Shown: in pieces, positions 10,941-23,341 of the stretch
Position numbering within the stretch: position 1 is the first letter of the stretch
How the letters are laid out: each line of letters opens with the position of its first letter
Origin: Cordilura impudica
Taxonomy: Eukaryota > Arthropoda > Insecta > Diptera > Scathophagidae
Assembly (NCBI GenBank): GCA_963682025.1
Contig: OY821519.1
Coordinates: 96,933,585 to 96,997,584, forward strand
Reading direction: 5' to 3'
Length of the DNA: 64,000 nt
Position numbers and translations under genes: made by a program
The notes under the pieces: model-generated
The model's database searches: none
Told to the model about the DNA's origin: nothing
Seen by the model: the letters and a program-made list of their open reading frames with translations, nothing else

Positions 10941-11663
10941 ACAAGTAAGACAATTATAGTCGGCCTGGACCGACTATACGATACCCTATACCATGCGATT
11001 GATATAGAAACTAAGCATTAACCAAATTTGTTATCAATTTTTTTTTTTGCCTTTGGATATGAAAAAGTTCTTATCGGGTACTATATTTATATGGGGACTA
11101 GGCCGAAAAATGGACCGATCCTGACCATATTATGCAATGTCACTTATTTTTTGCAAAAACATATACAAACCAATTTTGAGAAAAATCTGTGCAATATTTT
11201 TGTTTTGTGAAAGATTTAAATGAAGATCGGAATCAGATTCATATAGGGACTATGATTAAGAATTGTCCTATAGGTTTTATTTTTGCATTACTGATATATG
11301 GATGTAATAACCATACACAAATACAATTTGACCGAGATCTGTATGATATTTTGCATATTATGGCAATTTAAGTCGATCTCGTAGAGGTTATTTGTATGGG
11401 GACTAGGTCTGAACATTAACCGATGTCCACCAATTGCAATAACGTTTATACTATGGCCGACACGAACTTATATACTACATTTCATCAAAATGTAGTCATA
11501 TTTGCGACCTGTAGTTTGATTGAAAGGTTTACATGGACACACAGACGGACATCGCTAAGTCGACTCAGAAAGTGATTCCGAGTCGATCGGTATAATAAAA
11601 GATGGGTCTAGGTGAAATATTTTTGGTAGTTATTATACCCAAACCGCATAGAGATATAGGGTT
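10941..11663 (-). mobile_element. INE-1-like family D, near full length
   Basis: It begins ACAAGTAAGACAATTATAGTC with the palindrome and the GATACCCTATACCATGC block. It ends with the degenerate 5' hairpin 'acccaaaccgcatagagata'. The GGAC microsatellite is reduced to about one unit near 11540. Confidence 0.85.
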
Positions 11664-11835
11664 TAAATATGCATTTAAATCGATATATGCAAAAACGATG
11701 CACTCATCACAAAAACGATGACATATTGTTGCAAATATGTTTATTTGAAAAGGCATTTCATATAAATATATGGTGTGGTCCAAAATTATTTTTGTCATTT
11801 TTAAATCGCTGTAAAATGCTTAACTTTAAAAAAAA

Positions 11836-12611
11836 ACAAGTAAGAAAATTATAGTCGATCTAGCCTGACTATACGATACCCTATACCATGGTTAAGAGAC
11901 CCTATCTGTTCGGTCCAACTATAGCAAATAAGCATAAACCAAATTTGAGTGGCATTTTTATTAATTTTTTTCGCTGCAGATATGAAAAAGTTCATATCGG
12001 ATACTATATTTATATGGGGACTAGGTCGAAAAATGGACCGCTCTTGACCATATTTGGTATAGTCACTTATACTTTGAAAAAATTTATACAAACCAAATTT
12101 GTGAAAAATCTGTGCAATATTTTTGTTATTTGATAGATTTAAGTGAAGATCGGGAAGCAGCTCTATATGGGGCCTATGACTAAGAATTTTCCTATAGGGA
12201 TTTTTTTTGGACTACTGATTAATGGATATAATAAACACATACAAACCCAATTTGACTGAGATCTATATTATAATTTGAATCTTATGGCAATTTATGTCGA
12301 TTTCATAGGGGTCATTTGTATGGGGGCTAGGTCTGAACATGGACCGATTCTCACCAATTTCAATAGCGTTTATCCTATGGCCGATAAAAGATCATATACC
12401 AAATTTCATCGAAATATATTCATATTTGCGACCTGTAGTTTGATTACAAGCCTTACATGGACACACAGACGGACGGACAGACGGACGGACATGGCTATTT
12501 CGACTTAAAAAGTGATTCTGAGTCGATCGGTATAATTAAAGATGGCTCTAGGACGAATATTTTTGGTTGTTACAAACAGCAGCACAAAGTCATTATACCC
12601 AAACCACATAT
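11836..12611 (-). mobile_element. INE-1-like family D copy
   Basis: It has ACAAGTAAGAAAATTATAGTC, a decayed palindrome, the GGAC microsatellite (about 12468-12490) and 'cattatacccaaaccacata' at the 5' side, where the last part of the terminal hairpin is missing. Another copy starts 4 bp on. Confidence 0.85.
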
Positions 12612-12615
12612 AAAA

Positions 12616-13408
12616 ACAAGTAAGAAAATTATAGTCGGTGTAGACCGACTATATGATACCCTATACCACGCGTTTAGAGACCCTTTCTCTCAGGCCCAAC
12701 TAACTGGATATAGAAAATAAGCACAAACCAAATTTGAGTGGGATTTCTATTAATTTTTTCGGCTGCAAATATGAAAAAGTTCATATCGGATGCTATATAT
12801 ATATGGACTAGACCCAAAAATGGGCCGATCCTGACCATGTTTGGTAAAGTCTCTTGTATTTTGCAAAAATATATACAAACAGAATTTGAGAAGAATCAGT
12901 GCAATATTTTTGTTTTTTGATAGATTTAAGTTAAGATCGGGAAGCAGCTCTATATGGGGCCTATGACTAAGAGTTGTCCAATAGGGATCATATTTGGACT
13001 ACTGATTAATGGATGTAATATATATATACAAACCCAATTTGACTAAGATTTGTATGATAATTTGGATCTTTTAGAAATATATGTTGATTTCATAGGGGTC
13101 ATTTGTATGGGGGCTAGGTCTGAACATCAACCGATTCTCACCAATTTCAATAGCGTTCATCCCATGGTAGATAAAAGATTAAATACCAAATTTCATCAAT
13201 ATATATTCATATTTGCGACCTGCAGTTTGATTACAAGCTTTACATGGACACACAGACGGACGGACGGACGGACATCGTTAAATCGAATCAGATAGTGATT
13301 CTGATTCGATCGGTATAATTAAAGATGGGTGTAGGTCAAATATTTTTGGTTGTTACAAACAGCAGCACAAAGTCATTATACCCAAACCACATAGTGGTAT
13401 AGGGTATA
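12616..13408 (-). mobile_element. INE-1-like family D copy, full length
   Basis: All landmarks are present: 3' tail, palindrome with one difference, four GGAC units (about 13256-13272), and an intact 5' hairpin ACCAC-ata-GTGGT within ATACCC...GGGTAT. Confidence 0.9.
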
Positions 13409-13454
13409 AACACAGATTTGTCAATGTACTATTTTACTCTAATATTTCATGTAT

Positions 13455-14244
13455 TTATACCCTATACCACTATGTGGTTTGGGTATAATGACTTTGTGCT
13501 GCTGTTTGTAACAACCAAAAATATTTGACCTAGACCCATCTTTTATTATACCGATCGAATCAGAATCACTTTCTGAGTTGATTTAACAATGTCCGTCCGT
13601 CCGTCCGTCCGTCCGTCTGTGTGTCCATGTAAACCTTGTAATCAAACTGCAGGTCGCAAATATCAATATATTTTGATTAGATTTGGAATATAAGCTTTCA
13701 TCGACCATGGGATGAACGCTATTGAAATTGGTAAGAATCGATCCATGTTCAGACCTAGCCCCCATACAAATGACCCCTATGAAATGACATAAATTGCCAT
13801 AAGATACAAATTGTTGTATAGATCTTAGTCAAATTGGATTTGTATGTGTTTATTACATCCATTAATGAGTAGTTCAAAAACGATCCCTATGGGACTGCTC
13901 TTAGTCATAGACCCCACTTAGAGCTGCTTCCCGATCTTCACTTAAATTTATCAAAAAACAAAAATATTGCACCGATTCATCTCAAATGTTGTTTGTATAT
14001 ATTTTCGCAAAATACAAGAGACTTTACCAACCATGATCAGGATCGGTCCATTTTTGGACCTAGTCCGCATATCGTCATAGCATCCGATATGAAGTTTTTC
14101 ATATCTGCAGCCAAAAAAATTAATAACACTGCCACTCAAATTTGGTTTCTATATCCATTTAATTGCACCGAAGAGATAGGGTCTCTAAGCTATGGTATAG
14201 GGTATCGTATAGTCGGTCTAGACCGACTATTATTTCTTACTTGT
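13455..14244 (+). mobile_element. INE-1-like family D copy, full length
   Basis: It is in the opposite orientation to its two neighbours. It starts TTATACCCTATACCACTATG, has a run of five GTCC units (about 13591-13612), and ends with the palindrome and CTTACTTGTTTT. A spacer of about 46 bp separates it from the preceding copy. Confidence 0.9.
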
Positions 14245-14249
14245 TTTTA

Positions 14250-15076
14250 TTTAAATTATGTTACGCTTAGCGAAATTCGCACTTTTCCTTAACACGTCAT
14301 AAGAATTTGGAAACCTCTTTTGCCAATGTGATTAACGGCTTATTTTCCATTGAACACTGAAGTTTTCAACGTTATTTGCAAATTAATTCAAAATCTTTCA
14401 ATTGGTCGAAGCTCCGGGAAATTAGGCACAAAGTTATTTTTTTCATTTTGTACAAACCTTTTTACTATAGTGACAGCTGGCTAGATCTTGCCAAAAATTT
14501 TGAGGGACTTTATGTTGATTATAAAGAGGAAGAATCGATTTCTCCAAGCAATTTTTTATGTAAAATTCGCTGTCCATGTTTCGCTTCACTATAATTGCAC
14601 GAGCAATCATGCCACATGAGCAGATAGTTTGCCAAACCATTAATTTTTTTCTCAAAATTTCGATATTTTTTTAACTTAAATTTGTTGTCGACATTACCTT
14701 TTTTATCCGCCACAAAATAACATTGCCCTGATAGCTCTAAATAAATATAAATCCTTTAAGGTTTTTAAATTTTTTAATTAAAAGCCTCTGCCAAGTTTTG
14801 AGCTTTTTTCATCAGGAGTTTTTGTTTTTGTCTTATCCAAAACACAAGTCTTTTAGCAATTCCGAATTTTCGGGCATTATCTTTCTGAGAAAGGTTGGCA
14901 TTTTTTTTAAGGCTCCTATAACTTTTTTTGACAATTTCAGGATTTTGGAAACCGCTACGTCCGCATCCTTTTCTGTGTGTAATAGTTAAATCCCTTCTGA
15001 ATTTTAAAATGGCATTTTTAGATACTTTGGCACGGCGAGCTGCTTCGCTATATGACAGTGATAGTGTTTTTGACAC
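14250..15076 (-). pseudogene. maT-like Tc1/mariner transposase, decayed
   Basis: The N-terminal 100-residue frame (15076-14774) carries two helix-turn-helix-like stretches: LSLSYSEAARRAKVSKNAIL and SQKDNARKFGIAKRLVF. The catalytic part follows after frameshifts: VWQTICSCG, SEFYIKNCLEKSILPLY, then FWQDLASCHYSKKV (second Asp) and FVPNFPELRPIERF (Glu of the RPIE block). This is the domain order of maT-like transposases. Stops and shifts show it is dead. It belongs to the element bounded at 11771 and 15174. Confidence 0.75.
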
Positions 15077-15174
15077 TTGTTGTTAATCCGTTATAAAATA
15101 ATTAGACATATCAATTAATAGCTCGTAGAGTTGCCAACTATTAAAAATGACAAAAACCAGTTCGGACCACACCT

Positions 15175-15484
15175 TATTTTCGGCTATGGACTACAAACAA
15201 GAATTTACATGAAAGTCGCGGCGCCGTTTTCTTATGCTTAACTAAAAAATGTAAACCAAGCTGAAAATGAATCAAAGCCCTGTTTATTCTTTTATAAAAA
15301 ATAATAATAATTCTAGTAGTAGTATCAGTATTAATAACAAGTATGCCTATACTCCATTGGAAATTCTTTTAATCAGAATCAGTGTAGACGTCGCTGTAAA
15401 TTGTTTTATGAGAACTCATTTCTGCGTTCTCGACTTTCGGATCAAGTTAACACAGTTTCCAGTCAGTCAGAAGTTTGCACTGCA
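15175..15484. other. Unassigned sequence
   Basis: The + strand shows a 116-residue open frame starting at 15267. It appears to overlie the decayed coding region on the other strand and has no family features of its own. Confidence 0.4.
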
Positions 15485-16790
15485 GAATCAAGAGATATTT
15501 CGCTGTTATATTTCACCTTTGGATCCTGTAATTATTTGCTGTGCCATGAACAGTTTTTACATTCTTCGGCAATATTTTTCTCATATTGAAAATCAGTTTT
15601 GGAGATACGTAGAATAATTCTACATTAATTTTGCCTAAAAGCGAGTAGTACAATTTTTCTGCATCTGCTATATCTTCTCTGTGAGACACAAGAGTATCTG
15701 GTGTTCGCTTAATGGCAGCACCCTTTCGAGTTTTCAAAAAGTAACCATGTCGCTCATTTAAAATTTTTCTCAAAAATTCGATTACAAAAAAATAAAAAAT
15801 TAATCTTTTACATAATCCAATATGGGATCTAAGTGAGCCCAAATAGCAGCAGGCCCATAGTTTAAGCTCTCAGAAATTGAGAATTGAATAAAGCTGATTC
15901 ACATTTAAACATAATTTATTTCAGTAGCCGTGCAGTATTTCTTTCAGATACAGCTTTTTGTTGAAATAGTTTCAAAACCTTTGAATCAATGTTGGCGTGT
16001 TCCATGCAAGCACAGGTATTTCGATACGAAACCGAAGGTTTTTTTTTACAAAAAAAGGTTTTAGTCGCGCAAACGTTGTGTACGACGAATCGATACTGCT
16101 ATTTCGACTTTTATATACCTCATACAGGTTTATCATCGTTTTTGTCTTTTTGTATTTTTGACAGTTTCCTTCTCTCCAGTGCAAATCGTACTTACATCGT
16201 CCCTAAGAAAAAGTAGTAACTGCATTTATATTATATGCGCTTTTACTAGTAGGTGAGTTTCGATATACTTCTTTCTTAGTGGTCAGCAGTTTCTTCTAGT
16301 CGCAACGTTTTAAGAGTTTGGAGGCTAGAAGCGGGCAATCTGAATTCCTTTCTTTATATTTCTCTTTTAACTGAGCCAAAAAATTCTTTCAAAGTTTTGC
16401 AAGAAGAACTAAGAACTTTCTTTGATTTCCTTGAATTTGTTTCTTTACTCTTTGACATCTTTTTTTTACTTTCGTTTGCCTCTTTCAGATTCTTTAATTT
16501 TATGTTTTAGACGATCGATTTCTAATTGTAGTTCTTGATTTCTTCTTGTAAGCCGATTTCTATACCTCTTTTTTCGGTTTTCAGTAAAAATTATTTGATC
16601 TTCGTAACATTTGTCTTTCATTACTTGAAAGCTTTGATGAAACCAGAAAAATACTGGAGTTGCTGTACTTGTGCTATTATTTGCTTGAAGTTTCTCTTTC
16701 TTTTTGGACTCTCGTTTAGCTCATTCCCACTGAAGTACCCTCTTGAGCCTGTCACCTCTTTTCATTCTTTTCGCACGTATTACTAAGTAA
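15485..16790 (-). pseudogene. Decayed transposon-like protein of unknown family
   Basis: From 16790 downwards, broken frames give VIRAKRMKRGDRLKRVLQWE, a basic and coiled-coil-like stretch (NRKKRYRNRLTRRNQELQLE and following, near 16580-16480), then KETVK, and SYTTFARLKPFFV (about 16110-16060). A segment DTLVSHREDIADAEKLYYSL follows (about 15700-15640). The layout recalls a family of uncharacterised arthropod and cnidarian proteins found in many genomic copies, with a basic N-terminal coil and an S-Y-T-F-x-R-L-x-P-F motif. I cannot name its superfamily. Stops and shifts are frequent. Confidence 0.4.
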
Positions 16791-17955
16791 AAAAAAATCT
16801 GTCTTTTTGCTAATTTTTATCTACTTCGTTAAGTTCCGCATTATAAGAACAGATGTTTATTTTAAGCAATATGGTGACGTTTTGAACCAGCCATATCTTG
16901 AAATGCCACATTGCAATGAATATCAGCATTTAGTAATTTATGTTATTTGAAAATCGATACTACATATATATAAATTTTTTTTCGAACTTTTCATTTTCGA
17001 AAAATTCAAAAAATTCCGAAATTTTTAAAATTCTCTTATGTAATTAGACAAACGCTGAAAGTTTCATAAAAAAAATTCCAACATTTTTAAGAAGTGACAG
17101 ATTATTTGGTCATATTTATTATAAATATTTCAAATAATTAAAATATTAACTGCCGATTTTTTTTGGTTAAACTATTTAAAACTGCATCTATGGACAACAA
17201 TCCAATTTCAGAAGAGTTATTTCATTTTACGTACTCTCGTAATATATACAAGTACATATGGTTAAAAATCATTGACATTACGAATTGTTGATTGTACTTG
17301 TTTATTTGCTTTCAATTTCGTTTTGTTTACTCTAAAGAGTCCAAAGTACAATGCAATTTGCTTAATGGATTCAACACTTTAAAACAATATCATCAGTCAA
17401 GACTGGCCTAATGATGCCCTATACTATATAAGTATAAATACATACATATGTACATTTGTTTAGTATTGTTGAAAAAAAAAAAAATTATCATATACTGAAA
17501 TGGCTCCAGGCTAAGATACCAACGATTCCAATTTTAGATATTTTTAATATTAACCTCTGCTTTAAACCCGATATGAGTCATCTGAAGTTTCTACGATTAT
17601 TGTCAAAAATTTACTACCATAATCCACCAAAAACTTCCATGTAAATGGCATGCAGTATGGCCGTGATTAATTCAGCCTTCTATAGGTAGATTAACCATTT
17701 TGTTGTTCTCTAAAAAAAGACCCAAATTCCATATATAAATGTTGGTTTTTATTTATATTGTTTTAAGTTTAAATTTGCAGAATTTTGTTTTGCAGTTTTC
17801 TGCTTGGAATGCAAACAACAGACAATGAATAAGTTCATAAAATTACTACAAACAATGCACTGCACAGATCTGCGAAGAATGTATTGTTTATGAATTGATT
17901 TAAATTATGTTATAATTTTGTAGAGAAAGATTTGAGAGAAAAAAAAATAAATATT
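16791..17955. other. Unassigned AT-rich sequence
   Basis: Long A and T runs; no coding or repeat signal was recognised. Confidence 0.5.
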
Positions 17956-18150
17956 ATATTGGGTCTCGATCGATTATATGATACCCTATATCATGAGTTC
18001 AGAAAAATGATCGGAGATCCAACTTTTTGGATTTAGAAAATAAGCATATACCAAATTCAAGTGACATTGTAATAAATCTGTTGCTTATTCATAACAAATC
18101 CTATTTTTATGTGGATAGTTTAGATCGACACATGGATTGATCATGACCAT
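17956..18150 (-). mobile_element. INE-1-like family D, 3' end fragment
   Basis: Only the hairpin-proximal part is recognisable: 'ggtctcgatcgattat', 'gataccctatatcatg', 'aataagcatataccaaattc'. Similarity fades after about 18150. Confidence 0.6.
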
Positions 18151-18396
18151 TAAGGTGGGTCGCATTTGTATGGGGTAAAAATAATTATCGTATTTTCCTT
18201 TGGAATAGTGATAAAAAGTTGTATTTAATCGAAAAAACCCATTTGGTGAATTTTTACTTGAATATAATGTAATCTTCAATCCGCGCAACACATATAAAAG
18301 TTCTAATAATTTTAAAAAAATGTGAGTGTCCAATTTATTGTTTTTATCATATGAAATATTAGAGAATGTAGATGTAAGTTAAAGTAATATGCATTT

Positions 18397-20640
18397 TTAC
18401 ATTTTTCCTACAAAATCTTTTTTGCTTTCGAATTTTGGCATAAGTTGTCTTGAAGCTAAAGTAGCTTTTATGGATCCATCTCTTGATTCTTTGTCACATA
18501 ACGTTGAAGATACTTCCGTCACCAGTTTGACTGTTCGTTCAACGGCCTGCGTATGACAAGGCAGTTCTATAAAATATGGCGTCTTGTTCTCCAGACTTTG
18601 AATAAACGTGTGTAATTCTTCATTTACAATTTGTCGAAGAACAGGTGGCTCTGCAACAACATCATCCCAAGTAATGATGTCATAATAATTTTCTGCATCG
18701 AAATTAATCTTAGGCACAGTAAATATACGCGGATTCTTGCCTTTATCTGTAGAACTTCTAGCTTTAATAATCCTTTCGACTGCGATTTCTCTCACTTTTT
18801 TTTCATCGTCGCATAACATCGCCAAAAGAACGTTTTCTGTATGTGCAAAGAATGCGTTACGTTGAATTACTGGGTCAATAATTGTTTTTAATTGGATCGG
18901 AAGATATCGAGAGTATTTAATTAGTTTCCAAAAGTTTTTGGAGCCATGAATTACTTTACTGAATGAGTTTTTATTTCAAACCAGATAGGAGGGTATACTT
19001 TAATCACAAATTCTGCCAATATCATCAGGTTTTCTGACGGGTTTTGTGTTGCTACATAAAGACGCAATATTCTATTCGCCTTTGTCAGCCATCGTGGATT
19101 TGACAACTTTCCTGGAGCTCTTAGTGCTAAATCTTCAGGACAATTTCAATTTATTATAGCGTTTGTCATTTCATATAGATATTTTTGATCAGTGCTGATG
19201 TTTTCTGATTGAAGATCTGGAAGTTTACTTTGTATTATTTTATAAGATATAACTGGTAGTTTTTCACAGTTTTCTATCAATTTCCCGATGGGGCCAATGG
19301 AAGAAGAAGGTCCAATTGTAGAACCATCTAGTTTATTAAATAGGTGCCTAAGAGGCAATTCATTCAAATGAAACATACAAATAATCCACTGCAGTGGGCG
19401 CTGAAGATTTTTTTCAAACAGCCTTATCACGCCATTATCTTTTCCTGTATTTACCACAGTACCATCACATCCAATGGCCTCCAAATTATTAAGATGATTT
19501 TTTTTTTTAGAAGTAGATCTTCCATGGATTCTTCTATACCTTTAGCAGTTCCTACAGCTGGAGAAGCATAACCAAGGTAACGTGAACCAGGTTCGATGAG
19601 AACCGTAATATGTTCCTCTTTCACTTGCTGCCTATAGTTTTTTGCCCCATTTCGTACTATCTTCAGGGTTTTGTCCTATTGTTACAATAAAAATATAAAA
19701 AGAAGATTCATGGAGAATTTTATAAAATAATGAAATGCATGATTATTAAAATACCTTCCGCCCGTCAAAATATAATGCATTAATATCAATGTGCTCTTCA
19801 TTACTCGAAAGCGCAGCACGATTTTTATCCTTCGCCCGCCGAAGTCTCGATTTATCTATAACACCAACATCAGCTGATATGTCGTGTAATACAGCTGAAG
19901 CTATAGCTGACGCTGCTCTGTCTGAGACACCATAACGGTCGCAGCTGAGAGCCAAAGTTAGAAAACTGGTGTACTTTGTTGTTTGAGATTTCACATTTGG
20001 AAGATCAACATTTGGAAGCTTAATTTCTTCCAAGGAGCTGTTTGACTTTTCTGTTTCGGATGATTCATCGAAAGATGAAAATTGCTCCTGCTCTTTCATT
20101 GATTGATTAACGGCTGATTCAACGCTAGTTTTAATTGAGCGTCTACTTATCCTCTTTTGCAGTTTTGCTGTTTGCTTAGCATCGATACCGCCAATTACCA
20201 TCTTTCTCTCAGTGCGTTGATCAATCAGAAACTGATGCTCTAGTTGAGGTACCTTTCTCTCCTTTGGACAGCAACACGATTCAATTTGTTTGCATTTGCA
20301 AGAACATATATCAAAAATAAGGTTGATTTGGTGTAAGAATTCTTCTTTTGTGTTCTCACTTTTTAGCTTTAAAAACTTCTTACACTTTTCATGGTAATTT
20401 TTAATCATTTGGAGCACTCGTTTATGGCTAACTGTAGGAATTGAAGCCTTTGCCCATATATCCTCTATTTCAAGCGCAACTATCTCACATATTTCCGAAA
20501 TCAAAGGCTGTTTCGTCGTTTGTTTTGACTGCTTTATATTAAATCTATGTAATTCATAGCATTTCATCACATCTTCAAAAGCTGGTAGTTCATTGCTAAT
20601 AAACTGGTTTGCTTCACCAAATAGTGGGCAAATATAAATT
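18397..20640 (-). pseudogene. Multi-exon transposon-like protein, uncharacterised family
   Basis: Coding is traceable from about 20640 (CPLFGEANQF) through a 274-residue frame (20570-19746) to 18397. The first part has a Cys cluster (CSCKCKQ...CCCPKERK) and ends SDRAASAIASAVL...INALYFDGRK. A short intron (about 19683-19756, GT...AG) joins to DKTLKIVRNGAKN. Next come EAIGCDGTVVNTG, LPLRHLFNKLDG and GPIGKLIENCEKLP, then LPCHTQAVERTVKLVTEVSS and a C-terminal RDGSIKATLASRQLMPKFE. The motifs recall a protein recurring in insect genomes. Asp in GCDGT and Glu in AVERT are possible catalytic residues (guess). A frameshift lies in an 11-nt A/T run at 19498-19508, and stops occur after 19146. Confidence 0.6.
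19683..19756 (-). other. Short spliceosomal intron in the 18.4-20.6 kb gene
   Basis: On the minus strand LYFDGRK is followed by a GTATTTTAATAA donor. After about 74 nt, TGTAACAATAG precedes GACAAAACCCTGAAG. Removing it joins FDGRK to DKTLKI in frame. The size is typical for dipteran introns. Confidence 0.6.
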
Positions 20641-21107
20641 TTTTTTTTACAAGCTGCTCTTGTTTCTATTATTTACAACCAACACTATCAATATTTATTT
20701 CACACTAAAATAGCTAGAGACAGAGAAATGTCTCGTGGCAATAATAAATTCAAAATAGTCCAAAAAGTACCGCTATGTTTTGTCAGCTCGTCGCCAATTT
20801 ATATCATTTTTTGGTTCTTTTCTCGTGTAGTCGAAATTAACAGTAAGCATTTGCATTCATATGTATGTATATAATTATTAAGAAAAACGAATAAAACTTA
20901 TTTGTTCATACATATGTACATATGTGCTTGCATAAGAAAATTTTTCACTTCTAAATGCATTTTTTCAAACTTTTAAATAAAACGCGCGGCATGTTAAACC
21001 CAACAAAATCAAAAAATGTTTTGGCTACGATAATTTTTAATCATTTCACAAAAAAATTTTACTATTCCAAAAGAATTTTCGAAAAAAAAAATAAAACGAC
21101 ACAAGCT
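20641..21107. other. Unassigned sequence
   Basis: No terminal repeat for the neighbouring gene-like region could be found here. Short frames only. Confidence 0.4.
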
Positions 21108-21685
21108 AATGACCATATTTGCAAAGTAATGAATTTTCTGAAAAATATAAACAAACCAAATTTCAGAAAAATCTGTGCAATATTTTTGTTTTTCAATAGA
21201 TTTAAGTGAAGATCGGGAAGCAGCCATGTATCGGGGCTATGACTAAATATGGTCCTACAAGGTTTGATTTTGGACCAATGATTAATGAATGTAATAAACA
21301 CACACAAAACAAATTTAACCGTGATCTGTATGATGATTTGGTTCTTAGGGCAATAAAAATCGATCTCATAGAGTTCGTTTTTATAGTAATTTGCACCAAT
21401 TTTATTTATTTTTTGATATGTATTCAAGTGAAGATCGGGAATTGGCTTTATATGGCGCTTATGACTAAAGATTGTCCTAATTATCGACAATTTTCGTCGG
21501 TGTAATAGGGATTATTTGTATGGGGACTAGGTGTGAGCATGCACTGATTTTCACCAATTTCAATAGCTTTCATCCTATGGCAACATCTTATTAAAGTATA
21601 GTCATATTTGTGACATGTATTTTGATTTTAAGGACTATATGGACATACAGACAGACGGAGGGACGCACATCGCTAAATCGACTGG
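21108..21685 (-). mobile_element. INE-1-like family D, truncated copy
   Basis: The blocks 'accaaatttcagaaaaat', 'agtgaagatcgggaagcag', 'aatgtaataaacacacac', 'tatggggactaggtg' and 'cagacggagggacgcacatc' are present. Both ends are lost. A partial internal re-duplication of the 'gtgaagatcgggaa' block occurs at 21190 and 21430. Confidence 0.7.
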
Positions 21686-21745
21686 TTTTCTTTAAAATGC
21701 CCATATTCATTAAGTAAAAAATAAAATAATTATAATAGAATAGAA

Positions 21746-22087
21746 TCTATAATAATAATAGGCTAGGCGATTTCTAGTGACCGATGTTTTGTTCTACCGT
21801 TTTATCCCGATTTTGACTAAACGTATATTATTTGAAAGGTATTTCTTTTTGGCCGTTTTGCAGATTTACAGATTTTTAAATTTTTTTCTTTATTTTGAGT
21901 AAACTGCATTTAAAGTTGCTACTAACACATAAATAAAATATGCTATGTGTGTTTGTTTGTTAATGAGTTTGTTATCTTCATTCACAATAATAATAAACCA
22001 TGAAAGTGTTGGTTTGTGAATTGGCTAAGTTGAAAAATAAAGCTGCCTAGAAATTGCACTCGAATTTCGAGCGCTGGAATCTGCTAG
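21746..22087 (+). mobile_element. Helitron-like non-autonomous family B
   Basis: It begins TCTATAATAATAATAGGC and ends with a GCACTCGAA-TTCGAG hairpin and CTAG (22084-22087). It is flanked by A on the left and T on the right, the classic Helitron insertion context. No protein. Its interior ('ggctaggcgatttc', 'ttgctactaacac') is shared with five other copies in the window. Confidence 0.85.
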
Positions 22088-22391
22088 TAATTATTAATAG
22101 ACAAATATGTATGATTTCAATGGAGGTTACTATCAGAAAAGTGAAATTTAGTTTTTCAGTAATTTGTAAAACAAGTTTTAGTCTAAATTCCTTCACTTAG
22201 CAATGTTTAACTTTGCAACATTTAACTGATTTTTAGTTTTCGAACGTTTTTGGAAAGAGAATTTTGAACGCATGTATATAGTTTAAAGTAAAGAAGATCT
22301 TATCTAGAATGTCTTAAATTTTTAGTTTTATTTAAAAATTTATCACCTGTGTCGCAAATTTTTATTGCAACATTTCTTTAAATACAATCAG

Positions 22392-23341
22392 CCCTGTTCT
22401 TGAAACGTTGTTATTTGTATAAGAGTGAATTTAAAATCACATGAAAATGAAATTTTAGGTTTCTTGAAACCACTTTTTTTTTTTATTTATTTAATGGAAA
22501 TATATGTTTGAGTTAAGAACCATATGTTTGAGTTAAGAACATATGTTATCTAGAAACCGAGGTGCCATATGGTTCTTTATTCAGTTTCACAAAAAACTTT
22601 TAAGTATTTTGTGCATGTTTTTTTCTTAAGTTTATAGAAAAAGTATAAAGAAAAATATTTTCTTTTAAAATAACAACTTATTTGTTCATTTAATTGTTTT
22701 TGTTCTTCAATTTCATTCAATTAAAAAATAACTTTTCTATTTTAAAAAACTTAGGCATCACCAAAAAAAGTTTCGATATTCAAATAAATTGGATTTGACT
22801 GGCATCAGTACCGTTTCGAACATATGCAAAAAAATAAAAATATGTGATTTGATGAAAAATTTTTTTTTAATTCCTTTATTTGCAATAATTAGTGCTTAAA
22901 GAATCTATGTTATAATTGAAAAAATTATAATGGAAAATAGATTGTGTAAATAAAAAGTTTTTATTATAGAACAGCATCATCGCAGAAAGTGTGTTTTATT
23001 AACATCGACCACTTATTACGAGTTTTTTTAAATCAGCGCAAAATGTAGACGTTTTTTAAAATCGTTTTTTTTTTCATAAAATTAATGTCTAGTTTTTTAA
23101 AATAATGACAAGGTTCAATAAAAAACATGTTAGAGTTTAAATATCAATTAGTTTTTTAATCCCTTAAGACCTGCTTAGTAGAAAAAAAGGGCATTTGTTT
23201 TGAATTCACAAAGCCTTTTCTATGTGAATTAAAACGAGAAAAAATATTCTTATTGAAATTAGAGAACAGCAAAAAACTCGTAGATTTAAGAAGTTTTTCA
23301 TTTACGAGTTTTTTTTTGTGATAGTGGTTTCAAGAACAGGG
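22392..23341. mobile_element. MITE-like element with CCCTGTTCTTGAAAC termini
   Basis: CCCTGTTCTTGAAAC at 22392 is matched by the inverted GTTTCAAGAACAGGG ending at 23341. A related motif, 'tttcttgaaaccac', lies just inside the left end. The 950-bp interior is AT-rich, with inverted 'aaaactcgta' blocks near the right end and no coding signal. The target duplication is not clear. Confidence 0.65.

Larger units (their letters stand above)
11771..15174 (-). mobile_element. Tc1/mariner (maT-like) element swollen by three D insertions
   Basis: The left end, TGGTGTGGTCCAAAATTATT (11771 on), is an imperfect inverted copy of the right end (rc AGGTGTGGTCCGAACTGG, up to 15174). Both share the following TTTTTGTCATTTTTAA. 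TA lies at 11769-11770 and 15175-15176, the expected target duplication. Between the 3' end and the transposase remains sit three D copies (11836-14244). Without them the element would be about 1 kb, a plausible size for a decayed mariner. Confidence 0.75.

Noticed and set aside
6815..14292. Recurrent small proteins such as ...GTRSKNGPIL... and GARSEHGPILTNFNSVHPM
   Set aside because: They occur in every copy of family D in whichever frame survives, on both strands, and are broken differently each time. They follow the repeat, not selection for protein.
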